From assembly GCF_014199985.1 (NCBI RefSeq), contig NZ_JACHOS010000013.1, forward strand, positions 111,543 through 175,542: a DNA stretch of 64,000 bases, written 5' to 3'. The stretch comes from Methylorubrum rhodesianum. Lineage in GTDB: Bacteria; Pseudomonadota; Alphaproteobacteria; Rhizobiales; Beijerinckiaceae. A model generated the notes under the pieces. That model was not told the origin of the DNA and did no database searches. It worked only from the letters and a program-made list of their open reading frames with translations. This document shows positions 45,628-56,223 of this stretch, one piece after another; position 1 is the stretch's first letter, and every line of letters begins with the position of its first letter. The position numbers and the translations under genes are program-made.

Positions 45628-46968
45628 TCAGGCCGCAGCGCGGGTGACGGCATCCACCACCTCGTCCACCACTTCGGCAACAAGGTCGTGGTCGTCGCCC
45701 TCGGCCATCACGCGGATGACGGGTTCGGTGCCGGAAGGACGGATGACGAGGCGCCCCGACTGGCCGAGCCGATCCTTGGCATGAGCGATGGCCGTCACCA
45801 CCGAATCCGCCCGCAGCGGTTCGCCGGAACGGAAACGCACGTTCTTGAGGATCTGCGGCAGCGGCTCGAAGCAGTGGCAGACTTCGCTGACCGGCAGGTT
45901 GCGGCGCTTCACGACGCTGAGCAGTTGCAGGGCGGCCACGAGGCCGTCACCGGTGGTGGCGTAATCCGACATGATGATGTGGCCGGACTGCTCTCCACCG
46001 AGGTTGTAGCCGTGCTCGCGCATGTGCTCGAGGACGTAGCGGTCGCCCACGGCCGTGCGGGCGAGCGTGAGGCCGAGCCCGTTGATGAAGCGTTCGAGAC
46101 CGAGATTCGACATGATGGTCGCGACGAGGCCTGGCTGGGTGAGGCGCTCGTCCTCCTTCCACGATTGGGCCACGGCCGCCATGAGCTGGTCACCGTCGAC
46201 CTTCTGACCCTTCTCGTCCACGATCAGGACGCGGTCGGCATCACCGTCGAGGGCGATGCCGACATCGGCGCGCAGCTCCCGCACTTTCTGCACGAGGGCC
46301 TCCGGCGCGGTCGAGCCGACATCGTGGTTGATGTTGAAGCCGTCGGGCTCGACGCCGATGGAGATCACTTCGGCGCCCAGCTCCCAGAGTGTCTCCGGAG
46401 CGACGCGGTAGGCGGCGCCGTTGGCGCAGTCCACGACGACGCGCAGGCCGTCGAGAGTCACGTGGCGGGGCAGCGTGCGCTTGGCGAACTCGATGTAGCG
46501 CGCATGCACGCTCTCGATCCGCTTGGCACGGCCGAGGTCGCGCGAGCTGGCGAGGCGGCGGCGCATGTCGCCGTCGATCAGGCTCTCGATTTCCAATTCC
46601 AGCTCATCGTTGAGCTTGAACCCGTCGGGTCCGAACAGCTTGATGCCGTTGTCCTCGAACGGGTTGTGCGAGGCCGAGATCATCACGCCGATATCGGCGC
46701 GCATCGAGCGGGTCAGCATGGCGACGGCGGGGGTCGGCATCGGACCCAGCAGCAGCACATCCATGCCGACGGAGGTGAAGCCGGCGACGAGCGCGGTCTC
46801 GATCATGTAGCCCGACAGCCGCGTATCCTTGCCGATCACGACGCGGTGGCGATGGTCGCCGCGCTGGAAGATCAGGCCCGCGGCCTGCCCGATCTTGAGG
46901 GCGAGTTCCGGCGTGATGACCCCGTTGGCCCGGCCGCGAATGCCATCGGTTCCGAAGTGTTTGCGCAA
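45628..46968 (-). CDS. glmM: Phosphoglucosamine mutase
   Basis: GlmM converts glucosamine-6-phosphate to glucosamine-1-phosphate for UDP-GlcNAc, the precursor of peptidoglycan and LPS. From the TTG at 46968 (446 residues, family length) it begins LRKHFGTDGIRGRAN. The active-site phosphoserine is Ser100 in ISASHNPFEDNG; metal-binding DGDADR and sugar-binding GEQSGH motifs are present, as is the phosphate-binding RPSGTEPVIRVM. The TTG is supported by GGAGAAG 6 bases upstream. It belongs to the conserved pal-cpoB-tilS-ftsH-glmM region, with a TauE-like gene inserted before it. Confidence 0.96.
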   Translation of the reverse strand: MRKHFGTDGIRGRANGVITPELALKIGQAAGLIFQRGDHRHRVVIGKDTRLSGYMIETALVAGFTSVGMDVLLLGPMPTPAVAMLTRSMRADIGVMISASHNPFEDNGIKLFGPDGFKLNDELELEIESLIDGDMRRRLASSRDLGRAKRIESVHARYIEFAKRTLPRHVTLDGLRVVVDCANGAAYRVAPETLWELGAEVISIGVEPDGFNINHDVGSTAPEALVQKVRELRADVGIALDGDADRVLIVDEKGQKVDGDQLMAAVAQSWKEDERLTQPGLVATIMSNLGLERFINGLGLTLARTAVGDRYVLEHMREHGYNLGGEQSGHIIMSDYATTGDGLVAALQLLSVVKRRNLPVSEVCHCFEPLPQILKNVRFRSGEPLRADSVVTAIAHAKDRLGQSGRLVIRPSGTEPVIRVMAEGDDHDLVAEVVDEVVDAVTRAAA

Positions 46969-47117
46969 CGTCGCTTCTCCGCGCTCGGCGTGGCTCGCAG
47001 ACGGCCACATTACCAGACAACGACCCGGGCCGGCGGAGCGGATCGCGGGCGTGGTGAATCGGTTGCTCCGCGACAAAGGCGGTCGAAATGGGGCGGCTGC
47101 GGCCGTTCGAGGGGCCG

Positions 47118-47867
47118 CTATCGGAGAAGATGCGGCAGGGCCGACACGAGGAGGGCGACACCCGAGGCGGTGAGGAGGCTCAGGACGATCCTGCGGAAGC
47201 CGGCTTCACTCAATCCGACGTAAATGCGGGCACCGATGAGCGCGGGGACGAGCATGGCCGGGAGTACCAGAGCGATCATCGGCAGCATGCTGCGGGTGAT
47301 GAGCCCGGAGGCGACGTAGACGACGAGCGTGACGGCGAGCATCGACAGGTTGAAGTTCTGGATGACCGTGCGCTGCACGTCGCGCTCGTAGCCCCGGAGG
47401 GTGCACCAGAGCGTCGGCAGCGTGCCCGTGAACCCTCCGAGCCCCCCGAGGACGCCGCCGCCGAGGCCGACGACCGCGTCGGCGATCCGACCGCCGAAGG
47501 TGATGCGGGGCAGATCCTTCGACAGGAGCATCGCCGGGCACCACAGGACGAGGACGGCGCCCAGGACGGCTTTGAACCAGTGGATGTCGAGGTGCGGCAG
47601 CAGGAAGGCGCCGAGAGGGACTCCGGCGAGACCGCCGAGCACGAAGGGCGCCAGCAAGCCGATCGCGAAGCCACGGCGCACGGTGAAGGCGGCGATGACT
47701 TGGCCGGCGAGTGCGCCCGAGACCGCGAGAGCCGCCGCAAGCTGCGGATCGATCACCCAGACCCAGATCGACATGGCCACGAGGCCGAATGCGAACCCGG
47801 ACAGCCCTTGGACGAAGCCGGCGACCGCCGCGCCGAGGGCGACGATCAGGGTGACCGAACTCGGCAT
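47118..47867 (-). CDS. TauE/SafE family membrane transporter
   Basis: This 249-residue protein has about eight spans with the internal duplication of the TauE/SafE (sulfite/sulfoacetate exporter) family: GAAVAGFVQGLSGFAFGLVAMSIWVW in the first half and VGLGGGVLGGLGGFTGTLPTLWCTLRG in the second. Family members are linked to export of sulfite or organosulfur anions, but the substrate is not shown by sequence. The ATG at 47867 was chosen over a 27-codon extension. It lies between ftsH and glmM on the same strand, after the ftsH terminator. Confidence 0.85.
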   Translation of the reverse strand: MPSSVTLIVALGAAVAGFVQGLSGFAFGLVAMSIWVWVIDPQLAAALAVSGALAGQVIAAFTVRRGFAIGLLAPFVLGGLAGVPLGAFLLPHLDIHWFKAVLGAVLVLWCPAMLLSKDLPRITFGGRIADAVVGLGGGVLGGLGGFTGTLPTLWCTLRGYERDVQRTVIQNFNLSMLAVTLVVYVASGLITRSMLPMIALVLPAMLVPALIGARIYVGLSEAGFRRIVLSLLTASGVALLVSALPHLLR

Positions 47868-47949
47868 GATCGGCCGTTCCGTCGAGAATTCGAGAGCGAT
47901 TGATGATGAAGTGGCCGCTCGATGTGCAGCCGGACGGGAGGCAGACACG

Positions 47950-47973
47950 AAAAGGGGCGCCGCACGGCGCCCC
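47950..47973 (-). terminator. Intrinsic terminator of ftsH
   Basis: On the minus strand a GGGGCGCCG stem (47973-47965 with 47962-47954, 2-base loop) is followed by TTTT, 22 bases after the ftsH stop. This is a standard rho-independent terminator. Confidence 0.8.
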
Positions 47974-47994
47974 CTTCCCTACCCCTGGTCTGGT

Positions 47995-49923
<1,929 letters not shown>

Positions 49924-50060
49924 CGATCGGTCCTGGGAGGCGTGCGAGCGTCGTCCCGCAAGGTCGCGGCATACCCCACGCGCTCGAAGCCAATGTAGGC
50001 GGCGCCCCCTCGGTTGCCAAGTAAATCGGACGGACCTGCGGCGAGGCTCACCACGCAGCG

Positions 50061-51086
50061 TTAGCGGCGCTCCCGGATTGCCCTGCGCGGCGGTGCGGCG
50101 GCGAGACGGATACTGCCCTGCCGGTCGACCTCGATGAGAACCCCGCGCAGGGTCCGGCGCAGTACCCTCCCCTCATTCAGCGCCGGCAGCAAACCCTCGA
50201 GAACAAGAGTCTCGAGCCGTTCGAGGCGCTTCGGGACCGGCGCCTCGTGGTCCGGCGCGATCCGGTCGAGGGCGGCATCGAGCACGCGCATCACGATCGC
50301 CTCCGGCTCGCGCGACAGGCGATGGCCGTCGAGGCGCAATTCGTCGATGCCGTTCCGTGCGACCTGCGACAGCACCGTCTCGGCGCATTGTCTCAGCGCC
50401 GCGTCATCCCGGTCGGCGCGGACGGCCAGACGGCCGAGGCGCGCCGCGGTCAGGCCCTCTTGCGCCAGCAGGGGCAGAAGATTGCGCAGCCGGGCCCGGG
50501 CGAAGCGCTCGTCGGCATTCGAGGGATCGCGCAGGAAGGGAAGCCCATGCGCCTCGCAATACGCCACGAGATCGGATTTCGGGATGCCGAGGAAGGGCCG
50601 AGCCAGCCGGATCTCCGGAGTCAGCGGGCGATCGCCGCGCATGCCGGCAAGACCGGAGGGGGCGCTGCCGGCGATGAGTCGCATCAGCACGGTCTCGGCC
50701 TGATCGTCGAGCGTGTGGGCGGTGAGAACGAGGCCGGCGCCGATCCGGGCGGCGTGGTCGGAGAGAAGGCGGTAGCGGGCCCGGCGTGCGGCGGCCTGGA
50801 TGCCGCTGTCGCGGCGCGGCGCCTGCCAGGTCAGAACCGTGTGGACGAGGCCGAATTCGGACGCGAGACGCCCTACCCCGGCCGCCTCCTCCGCCGACCC
50901 GGCGCGCAGAGCGTGATCGACGGTCGCCACATGGACGCCGGCGCCACCGGAGCGGGCCGCATGCATCAAGGCCGTGGAATCGGGTCCGCCGGAGACGGCG
51001 AGGAGAAGCGGAGACGTGGCCCCGTCGAGAAGCGGAGCGAGGGCGCGGGCGAGCCGTTCGTCGAGGGGTACGGGCGCTTCGCTCAA
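50061..51086 (-). CDS. tilS: tRNA(Ile)-lysidine synthase
   Basis: TilS attaches lysine to C34 of the CAU-anticodon tRNA-Ile, changing its specificity to AUA. The 341-residue protein has the PP-loop SGGPDS at 32-37, the LTAHTLDDQAETVLMRL motif and RDPSNADERFARARLRN, all conserved in TilS. The TTG start (MSEAPVPLDERLARAL) overlaps the cpoB stop as TTGA, so translation is coupled. The C-terminal region is short compared with E. coli TilS, as usual in alphaproteobacteria. Confidence 0.94.
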   Translation of the reverse strand: MSEAPVPLDERLARALAPLLDGATSPLLLAVSGGPDSTALMHAARSGGAGVHVATVDHALRAGSAEEAAGVGRLASEFGLVHTVLTWQAPRRDSGIQAAARRARYRLLSDHAARIGAGLVLTAHTLDDQAETVLMRLIAGSAPSGLAGMRGDRPLTPEIRLARPFLGIPKSDLVAYCEAHGLPFLRDPSNADERFARARLRNLLPLLAQEGLTAARLGRLAVRADRDDAALRQCAETVLSQVARNGIDELRLDGHRLSREPEAIVMRVLDAALDRIAPDHEAPVPKRLERLETLVLEGLLPALNEGRVLRRTLRGVLIEVDRQGSIRLAAAPPRRAIRERR

Positions 51087-52105
51087 GCGGCGCAGCGGGC
51101 GCGCTTCTGCTCCCGCTCGACGCCCTGACGCACGCCGGCGCCCGCCCCGGGAAACTTCCGCTCGACTTCGGCCAGCGTGGCACAGGCCTGTGCCTTGGCC
51201 CCCAGGGCATGCAGCGATGCGCCGAGCTTCAGCATGGCTTCGGGAGCGACGGGGGAGTTCGCGTAGTCGGTCGAGACCTTCAGGAACTGCTCGGCGGCCT
51301 CACGGGAGCGATTGCGCTGCAGGTAGCTCTCACCGAGCCAATAGGTCGCCTTGGGCACCAGCCGGTCGCGGGGATGCGACTGAATGAACTGGCGCAGGCT
51401 CATCTCGGCCTGCTCGTATTGCCGCTCGCGGATGAGGCTGTAGGCCGCCTCGAAGTCGGCCTGCGCGTCGCCGCTGCCGGTGGCGGCGATACTCGCGGCT
51501 GTCCCGGGCGCCTCGACCGTACCGATCGACCCGGTGCGCACGGGCGGCGGAGAGAGGTCAACCGGGCCGCCGAAACCGGGCGGTGGAAGATCGGTGTCAT
51601 CGGCAGCACTTGCATCCGCATCCGCCACCGTCGGCGGGACGGAGCGGCGAAGGGGCGCCTCGGCCTCGGCGATGGCGCCGGTCGGCAGCGGAAGCGAGGG
51701 CTGCGTCGTTCCGAGTGGCTTCGGGGCGCCCGGCGCGTTCGGGTTCTGCCCAGGGTCGAAGGCATCGCTGCGCTTGCCCGGGCGTCCCTCGCCGGGATTG
51801 GTGCCGTAGGGCGCTGCCGAAGGCGGCGATGCGGCAGGAGCCGGGGTCTTGCGGGCGGGGGCGGCGCTCCCCTTCCCTTCCTGGAAGCGGAACTCGACAT
51901 CCTCCTGGAACTTCCGAAGCTGTTCCTTGAGTTGCCGGTTCTCGTACTGAAGCGTCTCGATCTGCCCCGACAATTGACGGGACACGTTTTCCAGGCGGTT
52001 CAGGCGCACCACGAGTTCGGATGCGTCCTGCGCCTGCGCGGCGCACAGGGCGGCCGTCGAGATCGAGAGGCCGAGTCCGAGGGTCAGGAGGAGGCGGCGG
52101 AACAT
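51083..52105 (-). CDS. cpoB: Cell division coordinator CpoB (YbgF, tol-pal system)
   Basis: CpoB is a periplasmic TPR protein that links peptidoglycan synthesis to Tol-Pal constriction. The 340-residue protein has a signal peptide, a trimerising coiled coil (about 32-75; VVRLNRLENVSRQLSGQIETLQYENRQLKEQLRKFQEDVEFRFQ), a disordered Pro-rich linker and C-terminal TPR repeats from about 225 (DFEAAYSLIRERQYEQAEMSLRQFIQSHPRD...AEQFLKVSTDYANSPVAPEAMLKLGASLHALG). The ATG at 52105 begins the signal peptide. It follows pal and overlaps tilS, as in many proteobacteria. Confidence 0.93.
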   Translation of the reverse strand: MFRRLLLTLGLGLSISTAALCAAQAQDASELVVRLNRLENVSRQLSGQIETLQYENRQLKEQLRKFQEDVEFRFQEGKGSAAPARKTPAPAASPPSAAPYGTNPGEGRPGKRSDAFDPGQNPNAPGAPKPLGTTQPSLPLPTGAIAEAEAPLRRSVPPTVADADASAADDTDLPPPGFGGPVDLSPPPVRTGSIGTVEAPGTAASIAATGSGDAQADFEAAYSLIRERQYEQAEMSLRQFIQSHPRDRLVPKATYWLGESYLQRNRSREAAEQFLKVSTDYANSPVAPEAMLKLGASLHALGAKAQACATLAEVERKFPGAGAGVRQGVEREQKRARCAA

Positions 52106-52277
52106 GGCGGCTGGCACCGATCGGTCATCTGGCTCGCGGCCGTCTTCGTGCCTCGAAAGTCCTCCGCCTCGCCGATGCGGCCAGAGCGGATAAGGTGAAT
52201 CACCGGGATTTTCGACGAGGCACGCTCACCCGTTAGCAGAAGGCCCGGTCGGCCGCAAAACCGGGCCCCGGCCCGGT

Positions 52278-52790
52278 TCAGGATCCGGCGCCGCCGTCGA
52301 GGACGCTGACGGCGCGGCGGTTCTGCGACCAGCAGGAGATGTCGTTGCACACCGCCACCGGGCGCTCCTTGCCGTAGGAGACCGTCCGCATCCGCGACGA
52401 CGCGACGCCGCGGGAGGCGAGGTAGTCCTGAACCGTCTGCGCGCGGCGGGCGCCCAGCGAGTAGTTGTACTCGCGCGTGCCGCGCTCGTCGGCATGACCC
52501 TCGATGAGGAAACTGTAGCGCGGATAGCGCTGAAGCCAGGACGCCTGCTTGTCGAGGGTCGCGGTGGCGGTCGGCGTGAGATCCGTCGAGTCGGACTCGA
52601 AGAAGACCCGGTCGCCGACATTCACGACGAAATCCTGGGCACTGCCGGGGCGTGCGACGCCGCCGGCGCCGCCTGCCCCGAAGCCCGAGGCGTCGGCGAG
52701 ATCGCTATCCTTGCTGCAGGCGCCGAGCCCGAGGGCGGCGCAGAGTGCCAGCGTCAGGGAAAGCCCACGAAAGCGCGCGGGTGTCGACAT
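52278..52790 (-). CDS. pal: Peptidoglycan-associated lipoprotein Pal
   Basis: Pal anchors the outer membrane to peptidoglycan during division. The 170-residue protein has a lipoprotein signal with lipobox LGAC (Cys25), a Gly/Ala linker and an OmpA-like domain: VFFESDSTDLTPTATATLDKQASWLQRYPRYSFLIEGHADERGTREYN, SLGARRAQTVQDYLASRGV and SQNRRAVSVL, with the diaminopimelate-binding Asp/Arg residues in HADERG. The ATG at 52790 has GAGGAG upstream. It is the first gene of this block; tolB is not immediately upstream. Confidence 0.96.
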   Translation of the reverse strand: MSTPARFRGLSLTLALCAALGLGACSKDSDLADASGFGAGGAGGVARPGSAQDFVVNVGDRVFFESDSTDLTPTATATLDKQASWLQRYPRYSFLIEGHADERGTREYNYSLGARRAQTVQDYLASRGVASSRMRTVSYGKERPVAVCNDISCWSQNRRAVSVLDGGAGS

Positions 52791-53175
52791 CGTCTGTCTC
52801 CTCACGGCCGAGCCGTGTCGGTTGTCCTTCCGGTTCCCGCCACGATCGCTCGGCGATCGGGACCAGACCCGAATTCCTGCTGGGGTGAGACCTCGATCAC
52901 CGCACGCGGACCTGCGTCGACCGAGGGCGTTCTCGTTCCAGATGGTGTAGCCGCGGATGGTTAAGTGTCTCTCACGGGTGTGCTGACGCCGCTGTCTGGG
53001 TGCGAGACGGGTTCCTCGGCGGGCCGAGCGGCCGGGCCGGCGAGATCCGTCACCGGTTCAAGCTCGACCGCAACGCGGCATCAGTGTTCTGGCAGTAAAT
53101 GCGGCGCCCCGAGGGCCGGAGCCGGAGCCTCGTCGCTTTGCCTGCCGATGTTGCGGTGCAGCAACAGCTCTGACG
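52791..53175. other. 385-base region upstream of pal
   Basis: The region probably holds the pal promoter, since no tol gene precedes it on the minus strand. No clear -35/-10 pair, repeat or RNA structure is recognised. Open frames here are antisense-type translations and are not called. Confidence 0.35.
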
Positions 53176-53535
53176 TCAGGCTGCGCGCAGGAGGGCGATC
53201 GCGTCCCGCGCGTGGCGGGCGGCATGAACGGCGTTTCCGAGGGGCACCGCGATCTCCGCGCCGCTGAGGCAGGCCTGTTCCAGGGCTGCACAGGCTCCCG
53301 ACAGATCGTGGAAGGAGAGACCGCCGCTCGAAGAGACGAGGATGTGCGCGTCCTGAGCGAGTCGTGAGGGTTCGACGGCCGGCGGATCGAAGCGCGTCGC
53401 GATCTCGCGGTCGAGGACGCTGAGCAGCTCCATCAAACGGGAACGGCCGAACAGGTCCTCCAGCTCGGCGAGCGTCTCGGCATCGAAGGCAGCCGCCCGG
53501 GGCGGCTCGGGCTGAGGCAGGTCGGGCGGGTTCAT
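53176..53535 (-). CDS. Histidine phosphotransfer (Hpt) domain protein
   Basis: This 119-residue single-domain protein has a four-helix pattern with the phosphorylatable His64 in LAQDAHILVSSSGGLSFHDLSGACAALEQAC. That is the Hpt signature (AHxLxGxxxxxG...), here with Val-Ser-Ser in place of the usual Lys-Gly. Hpt proteins shuttle phosphate between receivers of hybrid kinases and response regulators. It is divergent from a single-domain response regulator 103 bases away, a natural partner (inference). Confidence 0.75.
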   Translation of the reverse strand: MNPPDLPQPEPPRAAAFDAETLAELEDLFGRSRLMELLSVLDREIATRFDPPAVEPSRLAQDAHILVSSSGGLSFHDLSGACAALEQACLSGAEIAVPLGNAVHAARHARDAIALLRAA

Positions 53536-53638
53536 TCGATTGCTCAGCTTTGCGAAAGATTGCTATGCAGCCGTGGAGTTAACGAAGCATTAACCGTTCG
53601 GCCGTGTGATGAGCACAGCCCGAAACCGGATAAGGGTC

Positions 53639-54034
53639 ATGTCGTCAGCTACGACCGTGCTCATCGTCGAGGACAATTACCTGTTGTTGGAGATGCTGAC
53701 GCGGCTGTGCGAGCGGGAGGGCATGCGCGTTCTGGCGGCCTCGAGCGGCGAGGCCGCTTTGACGGTGCTGCGAGACGGCGGCGAGTCGATCGACTGGCTG
53801 TTCACCGACATCCTCCTGCCGGGCTTGATCGACGGCTGGACCGTCGCGAGCGCCTATCGCGAGCGGCATCCGCACCGGCCGATCGTCTATGCCTCGACGG
53901 CGGCGCAACTCGAGGGCCGGACGGTTCCCGGAAGCATCTATCTCCGTAAGCCGTTCGAAACGCGCGAGATCGTGGAGCTCGCCGGCCTGATGGCCGCGCG
54001 TCCCGGCGAGGGCGGGCGCCGCGCTGCCGTCTGA
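53639..54034 (+). CDS. Single-domain response regulator (receiver)
   Basis: This 131-residue protein is a stand-alone receiver domain: acidic pocket VEDN (Glu11-Asp12), phosphoacceptor Asp57 in LFTDILLPGLIDGWTVA, and Lys104 in YLRKPF. There is no output domain. The ATG at 53639 is preferred over an upstream one at 53606. It lies divergent to the Hpt gene; the two could work with a hybrid kinase elsewhere in the genome. Such receivers often act in chemotaxis or phosphorelays. Confidence 0.85.
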   Translation: MSSATTVLIVEDNYLLLEMLTRLCEREGMRVLAASSGEAALTVLRDGGESIDWLFTDILLPGLIDGWTVASAYRERHPHRPIVYASTAAQLEGRTVPGSIYLRKPFETREIVELAGLMAARPGEGGRRAAV

Positions 54035-54055
54035 GATCGCCCGTGTCGACGCGCG

Positions 54056-55081
54056 CTACGCTGGGGCGTCGAAGAGTTCGCGGATCTCCGGATCGGTTTG
54101 CCACCCGTCGAGGCGCGCGCAGGTGAGATCCTCCGGCCGGTGCCGGGCATAGAGGGCGAAACTCTCGGCGACGAATTCCGGCAGGTCGAGGAGACGCGGC
54201 GGTGCGCGGCGACCGTCCCCCTTGAACAGGGTCGAGCCCGGCACGCCATAGCGTTCGGCGATCGCGGGCAGCACCGGCCAGACCGGTTCGGCCGCCAGCG
54301 TATCCGGCGCGTAGGCCGCAACAGGGATGTCGAGCGGATCGCAGCCCGACTCGCGGGCCAGGCGCAGGGCCATGTCGCCGAGGACGTGAAGGCGGGGATG
54401 GTTGATGACGTGCATGAACACGCCGCCGCGGCTCCAGAGCGCGAACTCCCGATCCAGGCCGAAGCCGACGTCGCGCGCCGTGCGCAGTAGATAATCCGCG
54501 CTCAGCTGCCAAAGATCGAAATAGCCGAGCCGATCGAAGACGGGGCCGGTGTAGAGCGTCAGCGTCGCCTCGACGCTGAGACCGAGGCGATAGCCCTGGA
54601 GCGCGATCGCCGAGTGATACGGTCCGATCGGCGAGGCGACGAGCCGCGACAGCCTCAGGCTCGCTTCGTCGCCGACATGAACGAGATCGGGATGGAAGCC
54701 GGAGAACAGGATCGTCGGGAAAAGCCTGAGGCCGGGGATGCGCTCAGCCAGCCCGTGGACGTTGCCGCCCGCGATGAAGCCGACCGGAAAGAACTGAGAG
54801 AAGACGTGATCGGCCTCTGCCAGATGCTGCGCGAGCCGTTCGATATGCCCGAATCTGCGGGCAAGCCCGCCGACGAGGATCGCCTCGACCTCGGCGCCCG
54901 GCAGAAGCAGGCGCAGGGCCTGCGCGATGCCCGTGGCTTGGCAATTGCCGATCACCGCGATGCGGGGGCGGCCCGGCGAACGCCGCCACGGTCTCGCCCA
55001 GGATCGGGGGGAGAACGGACGCGCCGCAGCGGCCTGGACGACCGGAACGAACGGCTTGAAAAGGGCGGGGAGCGGGGCCAA
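54056..55081 (-). CDS. WcbI-type polysaccharide biosynthesis protein (putative acetyltransferase)
   Basis: This 341-residue protein has the WcbI-family motif GNCQA (45-49) in RIAVIGNCQATGIAQALRLLLP, a family with GDSL/SGNH-like fold linked to polysaccharide acetylation in Burkholderia capsule synthesis. Later blocks such as FFPVGFIAGGNVHGLAERIPGLRLFPTILFSGFHPDLVHV and MHVINHPRLHVLGDMA support the family. The first codon is a TTG at 55081; the true start is uncertain because the first 38 residues are Pro/Ala/Arg-rich. It is divergent (47-base gap) to a GSCFA gene, a likely functional pair. Confidence 0.75.
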   Translation of the reverse strand: MAPLPALFKPFVPVVQAAAARPFSPRSWARPWRRSPGRPRIAVIGNCQATGIAQALRLLLPGAEVEAILVGGLARRFGHIERLAQHLAEADHVFSQFFPVGFIAGGNVHGLAERIPGLRLFPTILFSGFHPDLVHVGDEASLRLSRLVASPIGPYHSAIALQGYRLGLSVEATLTLYTGPVFDRLGYFDLWQLSADYLLRTARDVGFGLDREFALWSRGGVFMHVINHPRLHVLGDMALRLARESGCDPLDIPVAAYAPDTLAAEPVWPVLPAIAERYGVPGSTLFKGDGRRAPPRLLDLPEFVAESFALYARHRPEDLTCARLDGWQTDPEIRELFDAPA

Positions 55082-55128
55082 ACGGCGCGCGGCCTCTCGC
55101 GGGCGGGCGTGCAGGATCGGATCAGGCG

Positions 55129-56190
55129 ATGAACCCTTACCGCGATCTACCGGCCGAGCGGTTCTGGCGCAAGGCGGTGGCCGGCGTGCCGCCCTTCGCC
55201 GTCGATCCGGGGCCGCGCGACGTCTTCCGCATCGCGCGCACCGACCGGGTCGCGACCGCCGGCTCGTGTTTCGCGCAGCGGGTCTCGCAGGCGCTCGCCC
55301 GCGGCGGCTTCCGCTATCACGTCACGGAATCGGCGCCGGAAGGGATGGCTGCGGCCGACGCGTCGGCGCGGCAGTACGGCACCTTCTCCGCCCGCTACGG
55401 CAATCTCTACGGCCCGCGCCAGTTCGTGCAGCTCTTCGACCGCGCCTTCGGCGCCTTCGATCCGGACCTCAAGGCGTGGCAACGGGAGGATGGGCGCTTC
55501 GTCGACCCGTTCCGCCCGACCATCGAGCCCGACGGCTTCGCCGACGAGGCGGCGGTGATCGAAGCGCGCGATCTCCATCTCGCCCGCGTGCGCGAGCTCT
55601 TCGAAAGCCTCGACGTGCTGGTGGTGACCCTTGGTCTGACCGAAGGCTGGCGCTGCCGCGCCGACGGGGCGGCGCTTTCCCTCGCGCCGGGCGTCGCCGG
55701 CGGGCGCTTCGATCCGGCCGAGGTCGCCTTCGTCAACGCCACTACCGCGGAGGTGACCGCCGACGTCTCCGGCTTTCTCGACCGCCTCTGGAGCGTGAAC
55801 GCGGCGGCGAGGGTCATCCTGACGGTTTCGCCGGTTCCACTGATCGCGACCTATCGCGACGGGCATGTGCTCGTCGCGAACGCGCATTCGAAGGCGGTCC
55901 TGCGTGCTGCGGCCGGCGAGGTCTGCGAGCGCGACGATCCGCGCCTCGTCTACTTTCCCTCATACGAGATCATCACCAGCCACACCAATGGCGGGCGCTA
56001 CTACGAGGAGGACCAGCGCAGCATCGCCGAGGCCGGGGTCGCCCACGTGATGCGCACCTTCATGGCGAGCTTTTCGCCCGGGTCAGGGGAGAAGCGGGAT
56101 CGGCCGCCGTCCCAGGCCAGCGAGGCGGAATTCGCCGGCACGGCGGGCGTCGTCTGCGACGAGGAAACGATCGAGCGAAGCCTCGTGTGA
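55129..56190 (+). CDS. GSCFA-domain protein
   Basis: This 353-residue protein has the family-defining GSCFA motif at 45-49 (VATAGSCFAQRVSQAL), followed by TVSPVPLIATY-like VILTVSPVPLIATYRDGHVLVANAHSKAVLRAAAGEVC and YFPSYEIITSHTNGGRYYEEDQRSI. GSCFA proteins are SGNH-hydrolase-like and often associated with surface polysaccharide or glycan acyl transfer, but no reaction has been generally established. It shares a short promoter region with the WcbI-like gene; both have an SGNH-type fold in their families, suggesting a joint job in modifying a surface glycan (inference). Confidence 0.85.
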   Translation: MNPYRDLPAERFWRKAVAGVPPFAVDPGPRDVFRIARTDRVATAGSCFAQRVSQALARGGFRYHVTESAPEGMAAADASARQYGTFSARYGNLYGPRQFVQLFDRAFGAFDPDLKAWQREDGRFVDPFRPTIEPDGFADEAAVIEARDLHLARVRELFESLDVLVVTLGLTEGWRCRADGAALSLAPGVAGGRFDPAEVAFVNATTAEVTADVSGFLDRLWSVNAAARVILTVSPVPLIATYRDGHVLVANAHSKAVLRAAAGEVCERDDPRLVYFPSYEIITSHTNGGRYYEEDQRSIAEAGVAHVMRTFMASFSPGSGEKRDRPPSQASEAEFAGTAGVVCDEETIERSLV

Positions 56191-56223
56191 GCGAGACCCT
56201 GCCGGGTAGGGGCCGAGGCGACG

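Noticed and set aside
45523..47223. Plus-strand open frame opposite glmM
   Set aside because: The minus strand encodes an unmistakable GlmM with active-site Ser100, so the plus frame is a shadow.
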